Part shown: one piece after another, positions 10,416-21,200 of the stretch | How positions within the stretch are numbered: the first letter of the stretch is position 1 | Layout: every line of letters starts with the position of its first letter | Source of the DNA: Diplolepis rosae | Taxonomy: Eukaryota; Arthropoda; Insecta; Hymenoptera; Diplolepididae | Direction: 5' to 3' | DNA: 64,000 nucleotides | NCBI GenBank assembly: GCA_030998225.1 | Contig: JAPYXD010000259.1 | Location: 372,001 to 436,000, forward strand | The notes under the pieces: generated by a model | Database searches by the model: none | What the model was told of the DNA's origin: nothing | What the model saw: the letters and a program-made list of their open reading frames with translations, nothing else | Position numbers and translations under genes: made by a program

Positions 10416-11225
10416 AAGGGCCCCCCCTTGGACTAGTACCTCGACAAAGTCCTTCTCTTGGCTATGCCAAAACAGGACGGGTGGGGAGGCTTAGCAGACG
10501 GCCCTTGGACCATGGAGGTTGTAGTGTCCCGATGAATCAGTCAACAAATGCAGGGGGCTCTATAGACGGGCATCTTCCCATTGCGTTAAGGGTGCCCTAT
10601 AAACGGGTCTATCTCAGGTAGAAAGCGGGGGGAGCTATAGACGCGTCTATCCCCATGCATGAAGAAGCATGTATGCCCCAGGCATCGGCGCTGAAAATGA
10701 GTCTGCGAGTGCCTGCGAGGAAAGAGTGAACTGAATGAATGTCAGCGCCGATGACTGTGATATGTGTCCTTTTGAATGTGAGAGAAGACTCTATAGACGG
10801 GCTCTTTCTTTAGTTAGGCAAAGAGCGAATTGGTGAATAGAACCGCCTGGGGGACACTGCAAAGCCTCCGCAGTCTGTGACCAAGAACAGTCCAAACGAT
10901 CGTTTCCATATGGCATCCCACTGGGAGTGCTTTGTCACCGAGTGGGGGGACAAAGTGGCCGGCTGGGACCCGCATAGCTTTGCCGAGGTGGTGTGCCATG
11001 CAGGATGTGAAGTCAGCCCCTTCGGGACCTTGATCAGGTAATGTGTATTGAACACAGGTGTCGGAGCCTGTGTTGCCTCAAGCGAGTACGGTCTGTCTGT
11101 GTATTCCGGAACTGGCTAAGCGGAGGTTGGCCCTCAGGGAACTGGAGTAGGACTTCGGTCCGAGGGTAAACCCGATCCCAACTATTCAGACCCGCACAAT
11201 GCGCTGGTAAACAAAATTAATCGAT

Positions 11226-11795
11226 TTGAATGGAAAAACGATGGGGAAATTGTACTTCAGTGCTTCTTCAGGGGCTGAGGGATGGAAGGACGTCCTTCAG
11301 CTCCTGGGGGAGCAGAACGAAAAAATGGAGAAATTGGCCAGGGCCCTTAGCGTCACCCAACAGGGCATGCTGAGAAATAACCCTGGCTACTTCAAGGACA
11401 GCGTGAACCAGGCCACAGAGGTGTTGAGTGGAATGCTCAACATCCATGAGTCAGTAAGTCTTCTAGAAAGCGTGGTCACAAGGGAATATGTTGTTGCAGC
11501 GCCATGCATCGCGCTGGGCAAGTCAGACCTCGGGGAACTTTGAAGGCTGTACAAGCGCTTCGGTGGTGTGCAGACTGCGGTAGTCCGTTTAACGGAGGCG
11601 GACGCTCGGAGCTTTCTCGGGCTCGGTAGGCTAAGGGTGAGGTGGGTAAACTGCCGCATCCGAGATCACGTCGAGGTTGCCCGGTGCTTCAGGTGCCAGG
11701 GATATGGTAATGTGTCGCGCGGCTGCGCGCTTCCATGCAGCAAGGATGCCTTCTGGAGGTGTTCCTGGTTTACGCTGATAGGGGCGGAAACGATG
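11226..11795 (+). pseudogene. R1-like ORF1 (Gag-like) remnant
   Basis: The first part (11226-11543) keeps a coiled-coil-like stretch with EKLARALSVTQQGMLRNN, also present in copy B at 53092. The second part (from about 11531 in another frame) has FGGVQTAVVRLTEA and the zinc knuckle CFRCQGYGNVSRGC. The second knuckle is damaged. Frameshifts break the ORF. Confidence 0.7.
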
Positions 11796-11799
11796 TCAC

Positions 11800-12869
11800 C
11801 CATGCTTCGGGGAGCGGTTCTTGCTTATCTCAAAGAAGAGATAACATGTGGCGCCCCTCAAGGGTCACGGGTGGGTCCACTCGTTTGGAACGTCATGTAT
11901 GACGATTTCCTGCGCATGGACCTACCTGCTGGAACGAGCATCATCGGCTTCACGGATGACGCACTTGTCGTGTGCGCCGCTGACGACGTCAAAATCCTGG
12001 AGCTGAGGATCAATGAAAGTCTGTGGCGGGCAAAGCGTTAGTTGGATAGCAGATGCCTGAAAATGGCCCCTAAAAATACCGAGACTTTGCTGGTCACGGA
12101 CAGGAGATCCTGCAAATACCCGAAGATCCTTCTCGGGGAGCATGAAATTGAGTGGAAAAAGAGCATTAAGTACGTAGGTGTGCAGTTGGATCGAAGGCTT
12201 AGCTTCGGCGAACACCTGCAGATCGTGACTGCCAAAGCCATCCAATGTGGAGCCGCTCTGACTCGGCTCATGCCCAAGATTGGTGGCCGCAGGAAAGCTA
12301 AGAGAAGGAAGGTGGCAAGTATGGTAAATTCGAAGCTGCTTTATGCAGCTCCGGTCTGGAGAAGTGCCCTTAATAACCACGCTATCCAGAAGAAGCTGTT
12401 TGCGGCATAGCGAGGTGTGGTGCTGAGAATTGTCTCAGCGCACCGAACTGTTTCGACGAGTGTTGTGCTGGCCCTGGTGAGTGTCCCGCCAATAAACTTA
12501 TTGACGTAGGAAAGGAAGACGACCTTTTAGCTCCGTAAGGAACTCACCTGCACAACCAACTTGCAGGAAATCGCTCGCGCGAAGGAGGCCGTCCGTAAGG
12601 ATGAAAGGCGCAGACTCGTCGAAAGATGGCAGACGAAATGGCATGGTGACCAATCTGGGAGATGGACACACCGTCTAATCCCGGAGCTCGCCACCTGGCT
12701 GGATAGAAAGCACGGTCAAGTCGGCTTTTACCTGGCACGAGCGCTTTCGGGCCATGGTTGCTTGAATGCGTACCTGAAGCGCTTCAAGAAAAGAGACGAT
12801 GAGTCGTGTTGCTACTGTGGATCCCTTTTGGAAAGTTCAGAGCACACACTCTTCGTCTGTGCTAGGTGA
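11800..12869 (+). pseudogene. R1-like reverse transcriptase, C-terminal half
   Basis: Palm motifs are readable: APQGSRVGPLVWNVMYDDFL, then GFTDDALVV (FADD-type active site, Ala to Thr), then the thumb with IKYVGVQLDRRLSFGEHLQ. The C-terminal zinc-binding region CCYCGSLLESSEHTLFVC lies at about 12811-12864. A stop follows AKR near 12041 and further frame breaks follow. The endonuclease domain is absent. Confidence 0.75.
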
Positions 12870-13405
12870 GGCGCGGAAAGTGGGGCTGTCGGTCGGGCAG
12901 TGGGCGCACAACTCACTCCTGACACGATGGTCTCTCTCATGCTCCAGTCTGTACAGATGTGGATGCTTATCAAGTCATTCATCACCCTGGTGATGAAGAC
13001 AAGGGAGCTCGATGGGCGTGCAGCGCGGCAACAACGAGGGCCACTAAAAATCGCATCGGGGCCTGCACCCGCGGTCCTGCGTCTTGGGCGAACTTAGCCG
13101 TCCACGTCGATCGGGGGATGAATCTTTTAATTCCTCCCCCTGTTTGTCGCGGCTAGCCGGCCTGCCTAACGGGCGTGCGTCCGCGGATGGGAGTCCCGGG
13201 CGAACGGATGATGGAAGAGACGTCCGCGACTTTAAGCTGAAACCAACCGCCCTCGAAGTTTGAAGCCGAAAGGCGGTTCCGCGGGCGGTGTATTGGTTCG
13301 AAAGAGGGGGTTTTTTGGTTCCAACTGGTATGCCTTGGGCCGTCCTAGGAGAGTCCTGTACAATGTCTATAAAAGCTTTCGCGATTTTTTCTCCTAAACA
13401 AAAAA
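12870..13405 (+). other. R1-like 3' UTR
   Basis: GC-rich against its surroundings. The segment with GGGCGGTGTATTGGTTCGAA and GTCCTAGGAGAGTCCTGTAC is conserved in inverted orientation at the right edge of the window (63840-64000). It ends in an A-rich tail. Confidence 0.7.
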
Positions 13406-13409
13406 AGGG

Positions 13410-14455
13410 AGGGGATGGAGGTCAAATTCAGTTTAAATTTAAAATTACAAAAAATAAAAAACACCAGTAAAGGTGTATTCTACTCGAGCGGCTGCAAAAG
13501 ATTATTATTTTTAATTATTGTTGAAACAAAACCGTCTCATATTTTGAATCGCGTCTTTTTCCTCTACGGAGGCACAAGTTGGAAGCCTCTTTATCCACGT
13601 TTAGTTTATATTGGACCAGGGGGTGTTGTCTGTGAAGGTATTTTCCCCCCATTCCATAGCCACTTGCTCTGGAGTGGGATGCCTGATGTTTCGGCAATTC
13701 GGATCAGCTAGATGTAGGGGTACGTAGCCACTGTCCTTTCTACAGATGTTATTGTCCTTTTTACAGATGTTATTGTGAGGCACACTGTTGGCGAACTTTC
13801 AAACATGGAAAAACCATCTTTTCAATCGCGGAATTTCTGTAATTCATTCGGTGCTCAGTCATTTCGGTGCGAATGATTCTATTGATACCCTCAAGGTCGA
13901 GGTTGGATCATTTAATGAGTCCAAAGAGTATGTGAGAAGTGAGATCCCATAGATTTTAATAGCCTCGATCTTGTTGGCTGCATTGAAACTAGTTTTTTAA
14001 ATTGAGGACAAGCGTTGGGAAAAGGACTCCAAAAGACACTTTCATTGCATTTTATAGGGGACTCCTTAACTGCAAGACGCCTAAGTCCTTCTCTGTCATT
14101 GTTTCGATAAGAGCCTCATCCTCATGTCCCAATTGCATGTCAACCTCACCCCTCCCCAAGTGTACTGTTCGACACTCGTCCAGCCCAAATTCGTGATGCG
14201 CTAGAATCTGGTCACCCAGGGTTGCCTACGATCAAAATATTTTATCATAGTCTCTCAAAAAAATATCACATGTGCAAGAAAACGGCCCTGCCATGTGCAG
14301 GTCAAGTCGATATTCTTTGGCTTCAACACTGTCAGATGTTTGTACCAGAAGTTGTGCAACATGTGTGGTCCAGGTTCTTTCCAGTTGTTCGCCCAAACTA
14401 TAGCAAATATTGTAAAACAATAATGTTATTTCAACTTTTATAATAACTATTTTTA
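13410..14455. other. Intergenic stretch with no recognised gene
   Basis: Several open frames of 60-98 codons overlap here on both strands. None has a recognisable domain, and their composition follows the DNA. A 21-bp tandem duplication lies at 13732-13773. Confidence 0.45.
13732..13773. repeat. 2 x 21-bp tandem duplication
   Basis: The unit TGTCCTTTCTACAGATGTTAT is followed directly by a copy with one C-to-T change. Confidence 0.85.
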
Positions 14456-14458
14456 TAG

Positions 14459-14698
14459 TAATAATTTCAAATTACTTGGGTGAGTTCAGAATTTCTGCCA
14501 CTGCCTACAGTATCAGAGCATCATTAGTCGCATATCAGATGGGATACGTTGCGGACAGGTGCCCTCGTAGACAATTTCAAACTCTTATATCGCAGTAATG
14601 CCAATTAAATATAAATTTAAAGAATTTGAAATCTTTCTGTATGATAATGTAGGCATTGGCAGAAATTAAGAACTCAACCATCTAATTTGAAATTATTA
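14459..14698. mobile_element. 240-bp MITE
   Basis: The left end TAATAATTTCAAATTACTTG, continuing through TGAGTTCAGAATTTCTGCC, is mirrored at the right end by GGCAGAAATTAAGAACTCA and TAATTTGAAATTATTA. Arms of about 50 bp diverge slightly. No coding sequence. Confidence 0.7.
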
Positions 14699-15260
14699 CA
14701 GCCGTGAGGCAGCGCCGTTAGGCGATATAAAGAGGTCTTCCTGCGGAGGAGATGTTGGGCGCCTGTGTAGCTCACAAGGGGAGTGCGTCAATCTTCCCTG
14801 AGCTTTCTGCGCGAAACTTGCAGCACCAAAAGTTCGATATGAATGAGTAATAATGCCGGAGTAACAGGACCCACTACCTCAGTTATATCAAGAAATTGAG
14901 TTTTGAAAATTGAGGTTTTCGCCCGCGCCGAGTGAGTAAACGCCGGTGAGTCCTTCAGCACAGTGAAGCGGTGGCGTTGTGGTGATGGCTATCGCCTGCA
15001 TGCTCGCGGCGCGGGTTCAATTCTTTTTGCCGGTGATTTTTTTTATTTTTTATTTTTATACATTTTAAATTATTTACAATGTAATTAGTATAAGTTTTGA
15101 TAATTTGTAATGAATTTAATTTGAATGAAAAATACTAAAAATTATAAATAATAATTAATGCTGTCAATATATTTTGCATAATTTATATTAATATTAATTA
15201 TTTGAAAGGTACATTTATTTTACACTTTATTTATGCAATAATAAACGTTCATTTACATAT

Positions 15261-15999
15261 TGTCACGTACCACGGCTCTACCGCCACAAGTAACAAGCAG
15301 ATTAAGAAAACAATAAAGGGATCAAGACAGCATTACAGCGAGTGTGATTTTATCGAAGCAAGTTATAGACAAATCTACAGATCAATAGGATGATCAATAG
15401 AAATTCCCATGTGTCGTTATAATACCCACACATGATAACAAATCGACTGACCAAGAGAGAAAGTGAATGAAGCCCTACAGTACCAACGCATTTCTACATG
15501 CATTTATCACACACACTACAGTCACAACATGTAACTTGTAATAGCATGTAACTTGTAATAACAAGCGACTGGTAATAATAACGCTGAGTTCAACGATTTT
15601 AAAAGTGAAGGGGAATCGCCTTCCAAATTCTCTTTGAAACTGGGATCAAAGAATCAACTAGATCAACCGTCTGGACTACGAGTTTCCTATCTGACAACAT
15701 CTTTCTCAAAGATTACAAGTGAGGATTCAAGTTACCACATTCGCTCTACTGGACTTACTTGTATATCATCACTAAGCAAGTGCAACTCAGGGTAATTACA
15801 AGCGTATTTCAAAATTACAATTTAATTTCCATTTCCATGGTGCTTACTCAATATAATTTTATTGTCAATAAATATATTTTATATCATTAACTATTCTCAA
15901 TCACTGACTATTCCTCATCCCTTAGAGAGGATCCTTCCGATCCTTACATAAAACGAGGAGATCTTTTAAGAAGAGAAGTGTTACGTTTCTGACGTAACA
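15261..15999 (+). mobile_element. Solo LTR of a Ty3/Gypsy-type element
   Basis: It starts TGTCACG and ends GACGTAACA, and both sides carry the 4-bp target duplication ATAT (15257-15260 and 16000-16003). The 3' part has AATAAA near 15867 and a conserved block GGATCCTTCCGATCCTTAC. The same block in inverse orientation marks a second solo LTR at 37191-37604. The 739-bp length is typical for Gypsy LTRs. No internal region remains, as expected after LTR-LTR recombination. Confidence 0.8.
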
Positions 16000-16117
16000 A
16001 TATTTAGGAAATATTGCTTCAACGAATATTCTATTAGGCATATAAAAGGAATTTGAGGCTTCATTGTTATGACCTCATAAATTTATTTATTCTTGTTACG
16101 CATGGTTCGCGTCGAAA

Positions 16118-16309
16118 TTGGTTGAAGGAAAGCCAATATTTTTAAATTTGAATGAACTTTGCTTTCCTCTTGCTTTATTGAAGAAAAATTGTTCATGTAG
16201 CAATGTAGCGTTTATTAAATGTTCCTGGTGTCGAGAAAATGTATGTTTTACTTGTTTTTATAAGTATCAGCCTCATGGTTGTAAAGCAAGTGATACAGAA
16301 AACTTGTAA
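16118..16309 (+). pseudogene. Cys-rich frame in the fold-back loop (possible piggyBac C-terminus)
   Basis: The 63-codon frame has a CSCSN...CSWCRENVCFTCFYKY pattern. This resembles the Cys-rich C-terminal domain of piggyBac-like transposases (paired CxC and CxxC followed by Cys/His). No catalytic domain is nearby. The match is by pattern only and could be another zinc-binding fold. Confidence 0.4.
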
Positions 16310-16921
16310 AAATCTTTTATTAAAAATTTATATTGGACAATTATTCAAAGAACTAACAATAAATGTTTATTAGGTCATAACAATGAAGCCTCAAATTCCT
16401 TTTATATGCCTGATAGAATATTTTTTGAAGTAATATTTCCCAAATATCTAAATAAATGTTTATAATTGCATAAATAAAGTGTAAAATAAATGTACCTTTC
16501 AAATAATTAATATTAATATAAATTACGCAAAATATATTGACAGCATTAATTATTATTTATAATTTTTAGTATTTTTTATTCAAATTAAATTCATTACCAA
16601 TTATCAAAACTTATACTAATTACATTGTAAATAATTTAAAATGTATAAAAATAAAAAATAAAAAAATCACCGGCAAAAAGAATTGAACCCGCGCCGCGAG
16701 CATGCCAGCCGATAGCCATCTCCACTACGCCACCGCTTTACTGTGCTGAAGGACTTACCGGCCTTTACTTACTCGGCGCGTGCAAAAACCTCAATTTTCG
16801 TAACTCAATTTCTCAAAATAACTGAAGTAGTAGGTCCTATCACTCCTGCATTATTACTCATTCATATCGAACTTTCGGTACTGCAAGTTTCGTGCAGAAG
16901 GCTCAGGGAAGATTGACGCAC

Positions 16922-17030
16922 TCCCCTTGTCAGTTGGTAAGAGCAATTGACCGTCAAACGAAAGACCCGGGCTCGAATTTCGGCACAGTCGAAAGCGTCC
17001 CTTTTTCCACAGAAAGATTTCAAATTCATT
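16922..17030 (+). mobile_element. tRNA-related SINE, second copy
   Basis: A tRNA-like head (GTCAGTTGGTAAGAGC D-arm, GGGCTCGAATTT as B box) is followed by GAAAGCGTCCCTTTTTCCACAG, the body shared with the copy at 9805. The head directly abuts the outer end of the fold-back arm at 16930. Confidence 0.5.
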
Positions 17031-17096
17031 AAATTTATAATAATGATAATTGTTATTATTACTGATTGCAACTTTTGCATAGACAATTTCAATCAT

Positions 17097-17290
17097 CTAC
17101 TGCCTGCTTAGCAGGCCAAGACAGCGGTAACACCGATTTACTTCCATTTTTCGCCAGACACCGTAGAAGACCCGCCCGATTTTGATGTGGATCACCTTGA
17201 GTAATTTCAAGGCCTGCGCCTCCTCCAGAAGCACATACGCCCTCCTGTTTCCTCCGTATGGTCTCTTAGTTAGAGACACCTTGAGTTATA
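17097..17290 (-). pseudogene. LINE ORF1 fragment (R1-like Gag)
   Basis: The minus-strand frame reads RRAYVLLEEAQALKLLKV, then a region ending in VNRCYRCLGL, the start of a CCHC zinc knuckle. The knuckle is truncated by a stop. The pattern matches the C-terminal part of R1-type ORF1 proteins, but the sequence differs from copies A and B. Confidence 0.55.
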
Positions 17291-17299
17291 ATTCCAATT

Positions 17300-18000
17300 T
17301 ATGATCAAAGAAGCCTCTTACAGCATTTTCGACTTGAACCTTAAGACTTCAAACGTGAATTAATATTTAACGGTCGTAAAACTCTTGTTTCAATCCCGAC
17401 AACAATACTCAATTTAAATTACTTGTTTTTCTTCATTTCTAAGAGAAAATAAATATGAGACGTAATTTGGCTTCAAAATATCATAATTTTTTCTATAATT
17501 AGCTGAAGTTCTTCATGATAGTCACACACAAAATCTGACATTCTTGAAGTAGACTATAAGCTATTTTATTATACAATGAACAGACTTTTAAGAAGAAAAT
17601 AATTAATAGTGAAAAAAATGAAAAATCGCATTCATTGATATTTGATTTATTATTATTATGATTGCTGATTACAATGCATAATGAACCAAAGGTGGTTACT
17701 GAACGTTCGTAATTTAAACAAATAAATATTGAAATTTATACTTATTTTTCTTAAAGATAATTATATATTTATAATATATAAATATTATTATTTTATTAAA
17801 CTAAAAATATTGCAGCCATAACAAAAAGTACAATATTTTTAGAATTATCAGTAGAGTTTTGTTGAATATTTATTTCAGCTTTCCCAAAAATGAAAATACG
17901 CGCAATTGAATTTTATTCCAGAATATGTAATTTAGACATTGAATTTCAGCAGAAAAGCTGAATTTTTATTTGCAATGTAAAGAGAGCAATGATAAAAATG
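17300..18000. other. AT-rich upstream region of gene B
   Basis: No coding region is recognised. This is the presumed distal promoter of gene B. Confidence 0.45.
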
Positions 18001-18001
18001 T

Positions 18002-18011
18002 TATATAAAAG
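18002..18011 (+). promoter_or_regulatory. TATA box of gene B
   Basis: TATATAAAAG lies about 160 bp before the ATG at 18171. A start site near 18030-18035 would give a 5' UTR of about 135 bp. The context supports a true first exon here. Confidence 0.6.
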
Positions 18012-18170
18012 CAGATAAAGGTGGTTACACTCGCGTTTAGCTAAGGTAAACATTTTTATATTATCTGACGTAAAAACTAAAACCCATATTTTCATAAAAG
18101 CATCATACCTCCTATATATACCAGTTTTAACTTGAAAATTATCAGTGGGACATTTTTTGAGACAGACAGA

Positions 18171-18228
18171 ATGGAAATCATCTTTGTTATTGTTTTGAGT
18201 ACTTTTGCAATAATTGACGGTTTTACCG
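18171..18228 (+). CDS. Gene B exon 1 (signal peptide)
   Basis: It encodes MEIIFVIVLSTFAIIDGFT and one base of the next codon, a clean hydrophobic secretion signal. The donor GTGAGTCAG is close to consensus. The phase-1 end fits the acceptor at 32900, giving Ala-Leu-Lys after the junction. TATA box and 5' UTR precede it. Confidence 0.7.
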
Positions 18229-21200
18229 GTGAGTCAGAAAAATGTTTTATTTTATAATATCGTAGATGTGAGTTACATTTTTTCAAAGTTAATAAATTTG
18301 TTTTTGATATCCAAATACAAAAGGAAATTAAATTTATTTAAGAGATTTCAGCATATTTTAACCCATAGTCGAGTATAATGAATTTGATAAATACCTAATT
18401 CACCCAACGTGGATAATAGTAAGCGTTACTAACTAGGGGAAATCACTGGACACAGGCACTTACTAGTATGTTATGTGCCTAGGCGCATAATAAGGGTTAT
18501 TACACGACGAGCGACAATGCTCGCAGGAGATCGAAGCCAAAGCGTAGTCGTGGCGTAGGTGAGGCGAAGCTGAGGCAAAGCCGAGGCGCGATCAGTCCTG
18601 CGAGCATTTTAAGCGAGTCTCGTAACTACCCGAATTGTGTGCATTGGCACATATTCTATTTTATGTTACTTTGGCGGATTTAGGAGTTTTTATGCGTACA
18701 CTCGAATCCAATCTGAAAAGGTCGAAATTGCCGTGATTATCGCCCATCTCACTTGACATTTCGCGAATACTTCCGGCCATTTTGATTTTCTCGATCTTGT
18801 GTAGTAGTAGCGTATTGTAATAGACGCATGCGCAGTTCAAATGTACAAGGATTTGTCAGTACGGTGCCAACGCTGTACGAAGAAGAAGAAGAATAAGAAG
18901 ATTCTGCTCCGCTGTATCGTAATAGGCGCATGCGCAGCTCGATTTTTACATTATGCTTCTCTGTATCATAATACACAACACTACGCTACTCTCAAGTGTA
19001 GCATAAAAACGCGTTAATGCGCCGGAGGAACATAAAAACTGTTAAAGTACTTTATTTTCCTTACAATTACGACGTTTCTGTTTCGCCAACGAAAAAATCA
19101 AAACGGACTGGGTGAACTATTTTTCTTGGTGAAGGTTGCGAAAACGTCGGTATTTCCCGGTAAGGTAGCGAGCAAAGGATCTCTTAACAGCTGGTGACAA
19201 ATCATAAGCGAGAACTCTCTTCGACGGACGGCAACGAACAACCAACTGGTTCCCACGAGGCTCCTCGGTGGACCTCGGCCTCGCTCGGGCCCAGGACGGT
19301 CCTACGCCATATCGCGCCTCGAGTCCATATTTACTAGTAACATCTATGTTACAATGTATAAGGTGTGTTCCATGGCAAATCGGACGAGTTCAGGACTCCA
19401 TGTTTCCAATTTACTTGAAATTTTGAGGATTGATCGACTAACATGAATAATGATGGAACCCAAAATATTAGATTTTTTCATGCATTATTCAAAAAGTTTT
19501 GGGATAAACAAAAAAAATATGTTTTTCTTCTTTTTCAATTATTTAGAAACCGAAACGAGGAAGCATTCTGAAAAAAATTACACAAACGTATTATTAGATG
19601 GCCAATGTAGTGACATTTTTCGAAGAAATTTTTACTTCAAATTTAATAACAAAAAAAATGTGTTTTTCAAACAAATTGATTTTTTGAAAAAAACGTCATT
19701 TTTGAAAAATCTGAAAAAATCCATAGTGATAGCACCAAGTATTACGCAAATTTCAGGTATATAATTAAGGTTCGCACTCAAAAATTTGCCGAAATATCAG
19801 TTTTTTCGTAAACTGATGCGTAATAGTAAGTAAGTAATTGAAAAAAAAACTTTTTTGTTTATCCCATAACTTTTTGAATAATGCTTGAAAAAATCTCAAA
19901 TTTTGGGTCATTAGTCATTCGAAACCTACATACATAAGCATCATACAAATGCATACACACTATTAGTCGCAGCCAATCATATTTTTCATCACAAATACAC
20001 TTAAATATACAACTTCACACATATACTTTTTTCCACGGCTAAATATTTATGCATTATTTTATATATGCTGGAGGAATGAATGCCTAAGGTTGCCTCAATC
20101 TCACAGTATTTCACATGACGATCTTGCGTTATCAGTTAGCGGGCACTTGTTCATATTTTTCTCCATTAATATGTAAATGATAAAAAACCTTACAATAATC
20201 TTCATAAACATTATCCTGGAATAATAAGAAATAAGATTGATATGAGTTGTCGGTGTTAAATTTGAATATTTTAAAAATAAACCGCCGTTTTTTATGCGAG
20301 TTTCACTGTCACTATAGTGGTAGCAATGAAATCACCTCTATCTTAATAGAAACTGTTTTGACATTAGACTTACGTTTTTTATGGGAAACGCACTAAAGTC
20401 AAGGTAAGTTAGTAAAAAAGGGGTTTTAATAAATCAAGGATGTTTATATTTTACACGAGCATTGCTGAAAAGTCTTAATTTCTTATCATCTATGGTTAAA
20501 TACAGCAGTCTACAAACTGGTACAGAAAATACGTGCATGTACCTGTTTGTAGACAGTCATGTGAAAAAATCAATTCTAACGTGTTTTATCTCTGCATTTA
20601 TGTTTATTCAGTAAATTATTAGTCAATTAACGATTCTCCGATTGTTAATAAATTTTTTTTATCGATTATAGCCTCAAAAAGTCAGTAAAAGTGGAGGGTT
20701 CGTTCACTCAAAATTGATTCTAGGTGAGCATAATTATTCCGTTAAGTAGCTCACGATTCATGTGATTCCACACTTGAAGCATGATCCGGTTTGATTCTGA
20801 CAATTAGAAAAGAAAAGAATCGAATCCAACCTCAGAAGAATCACAGGGATCATTCCGATAGTGTTGCGCGCATTGAGCTGCATCATTACAATTGATTCCT
20901 GTTGATTCCGCCCGAGTCCAGCTGATTCTTTGTTGATCCTTAATCGATTCAAATATTACAGCCTACACAGGCGATGTCAGCTGAGAACCAATACAGCTTT
21001 ACAGCTCCACGTATGTGTAGCCTGTGCGCGAGACTGCGCATCAGACAAGTTTTAATGCATTGATCTCAAGTGATCTCAAGCTAACTCGAGCTGACTCGTT
21101 CGATTCCCGGTGCTTCTTCTGAATCTTACTGATGAACGCGGCTTTCAAACTTTCAGAACAAATCTCTAAGATTTTACTGAATCAAGCTGTTTCCCCATAT

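Larger units (their letters stand above)
10420..13405 (+). mobile_element. R1-like LINE, internally deleted copy A
   Basis: The 5' UTR-like part (about 10420-11200) is homologous to 52164-52980. ORF1 remains, then reverse-transcriptase remains, then a GC-rich 3' UTR ending near TTTCTCCTAAAC and an A-run. The 3' UTR matches the reverse complement of 63826-64000, defining a family with at least three copies here. A deletion joins the ORF1 zinc-knuckle region directly to the middle of the RT, removing the endonuclease and N-terminal RT. Confidence 0.8.
14774..16930. mobile_element. Fold-back element with about 570-bp arms, split by a solo LTR
   Basis: The left arm (14774-15256 plus 16004-16085) is the reverse complement of the right arm (about 16370-16930). 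The solo LTR at 15261-15999 interrupts the left arm, so the fold-back is older than the LTR. The loop (about 16086-16369) holds a short Cys-rich frame. Each arm contains a tRNA-like block with a B-box-like GGGTTCAATTC (near 15012, mirrored near 16683). Arms this long are unusual for a MITE and fit a Foldback-type or piggyBac-like derivative. Confidence 0.75.

Noticed and set aside
11922..12380. 152-codon minus-strand frame opposite the R1-like RT
   Set aside because: It is the antisense shadow of clear RT motifs on the plus strand in GC-rich LINE sequence.
19450..19764. 104-codon Phe/Asn/Lys-rich frame
   Set aside because: It lies in dispersed repeat D; the inverted copy at 39283 has it broken and its composition follows A/T runs.
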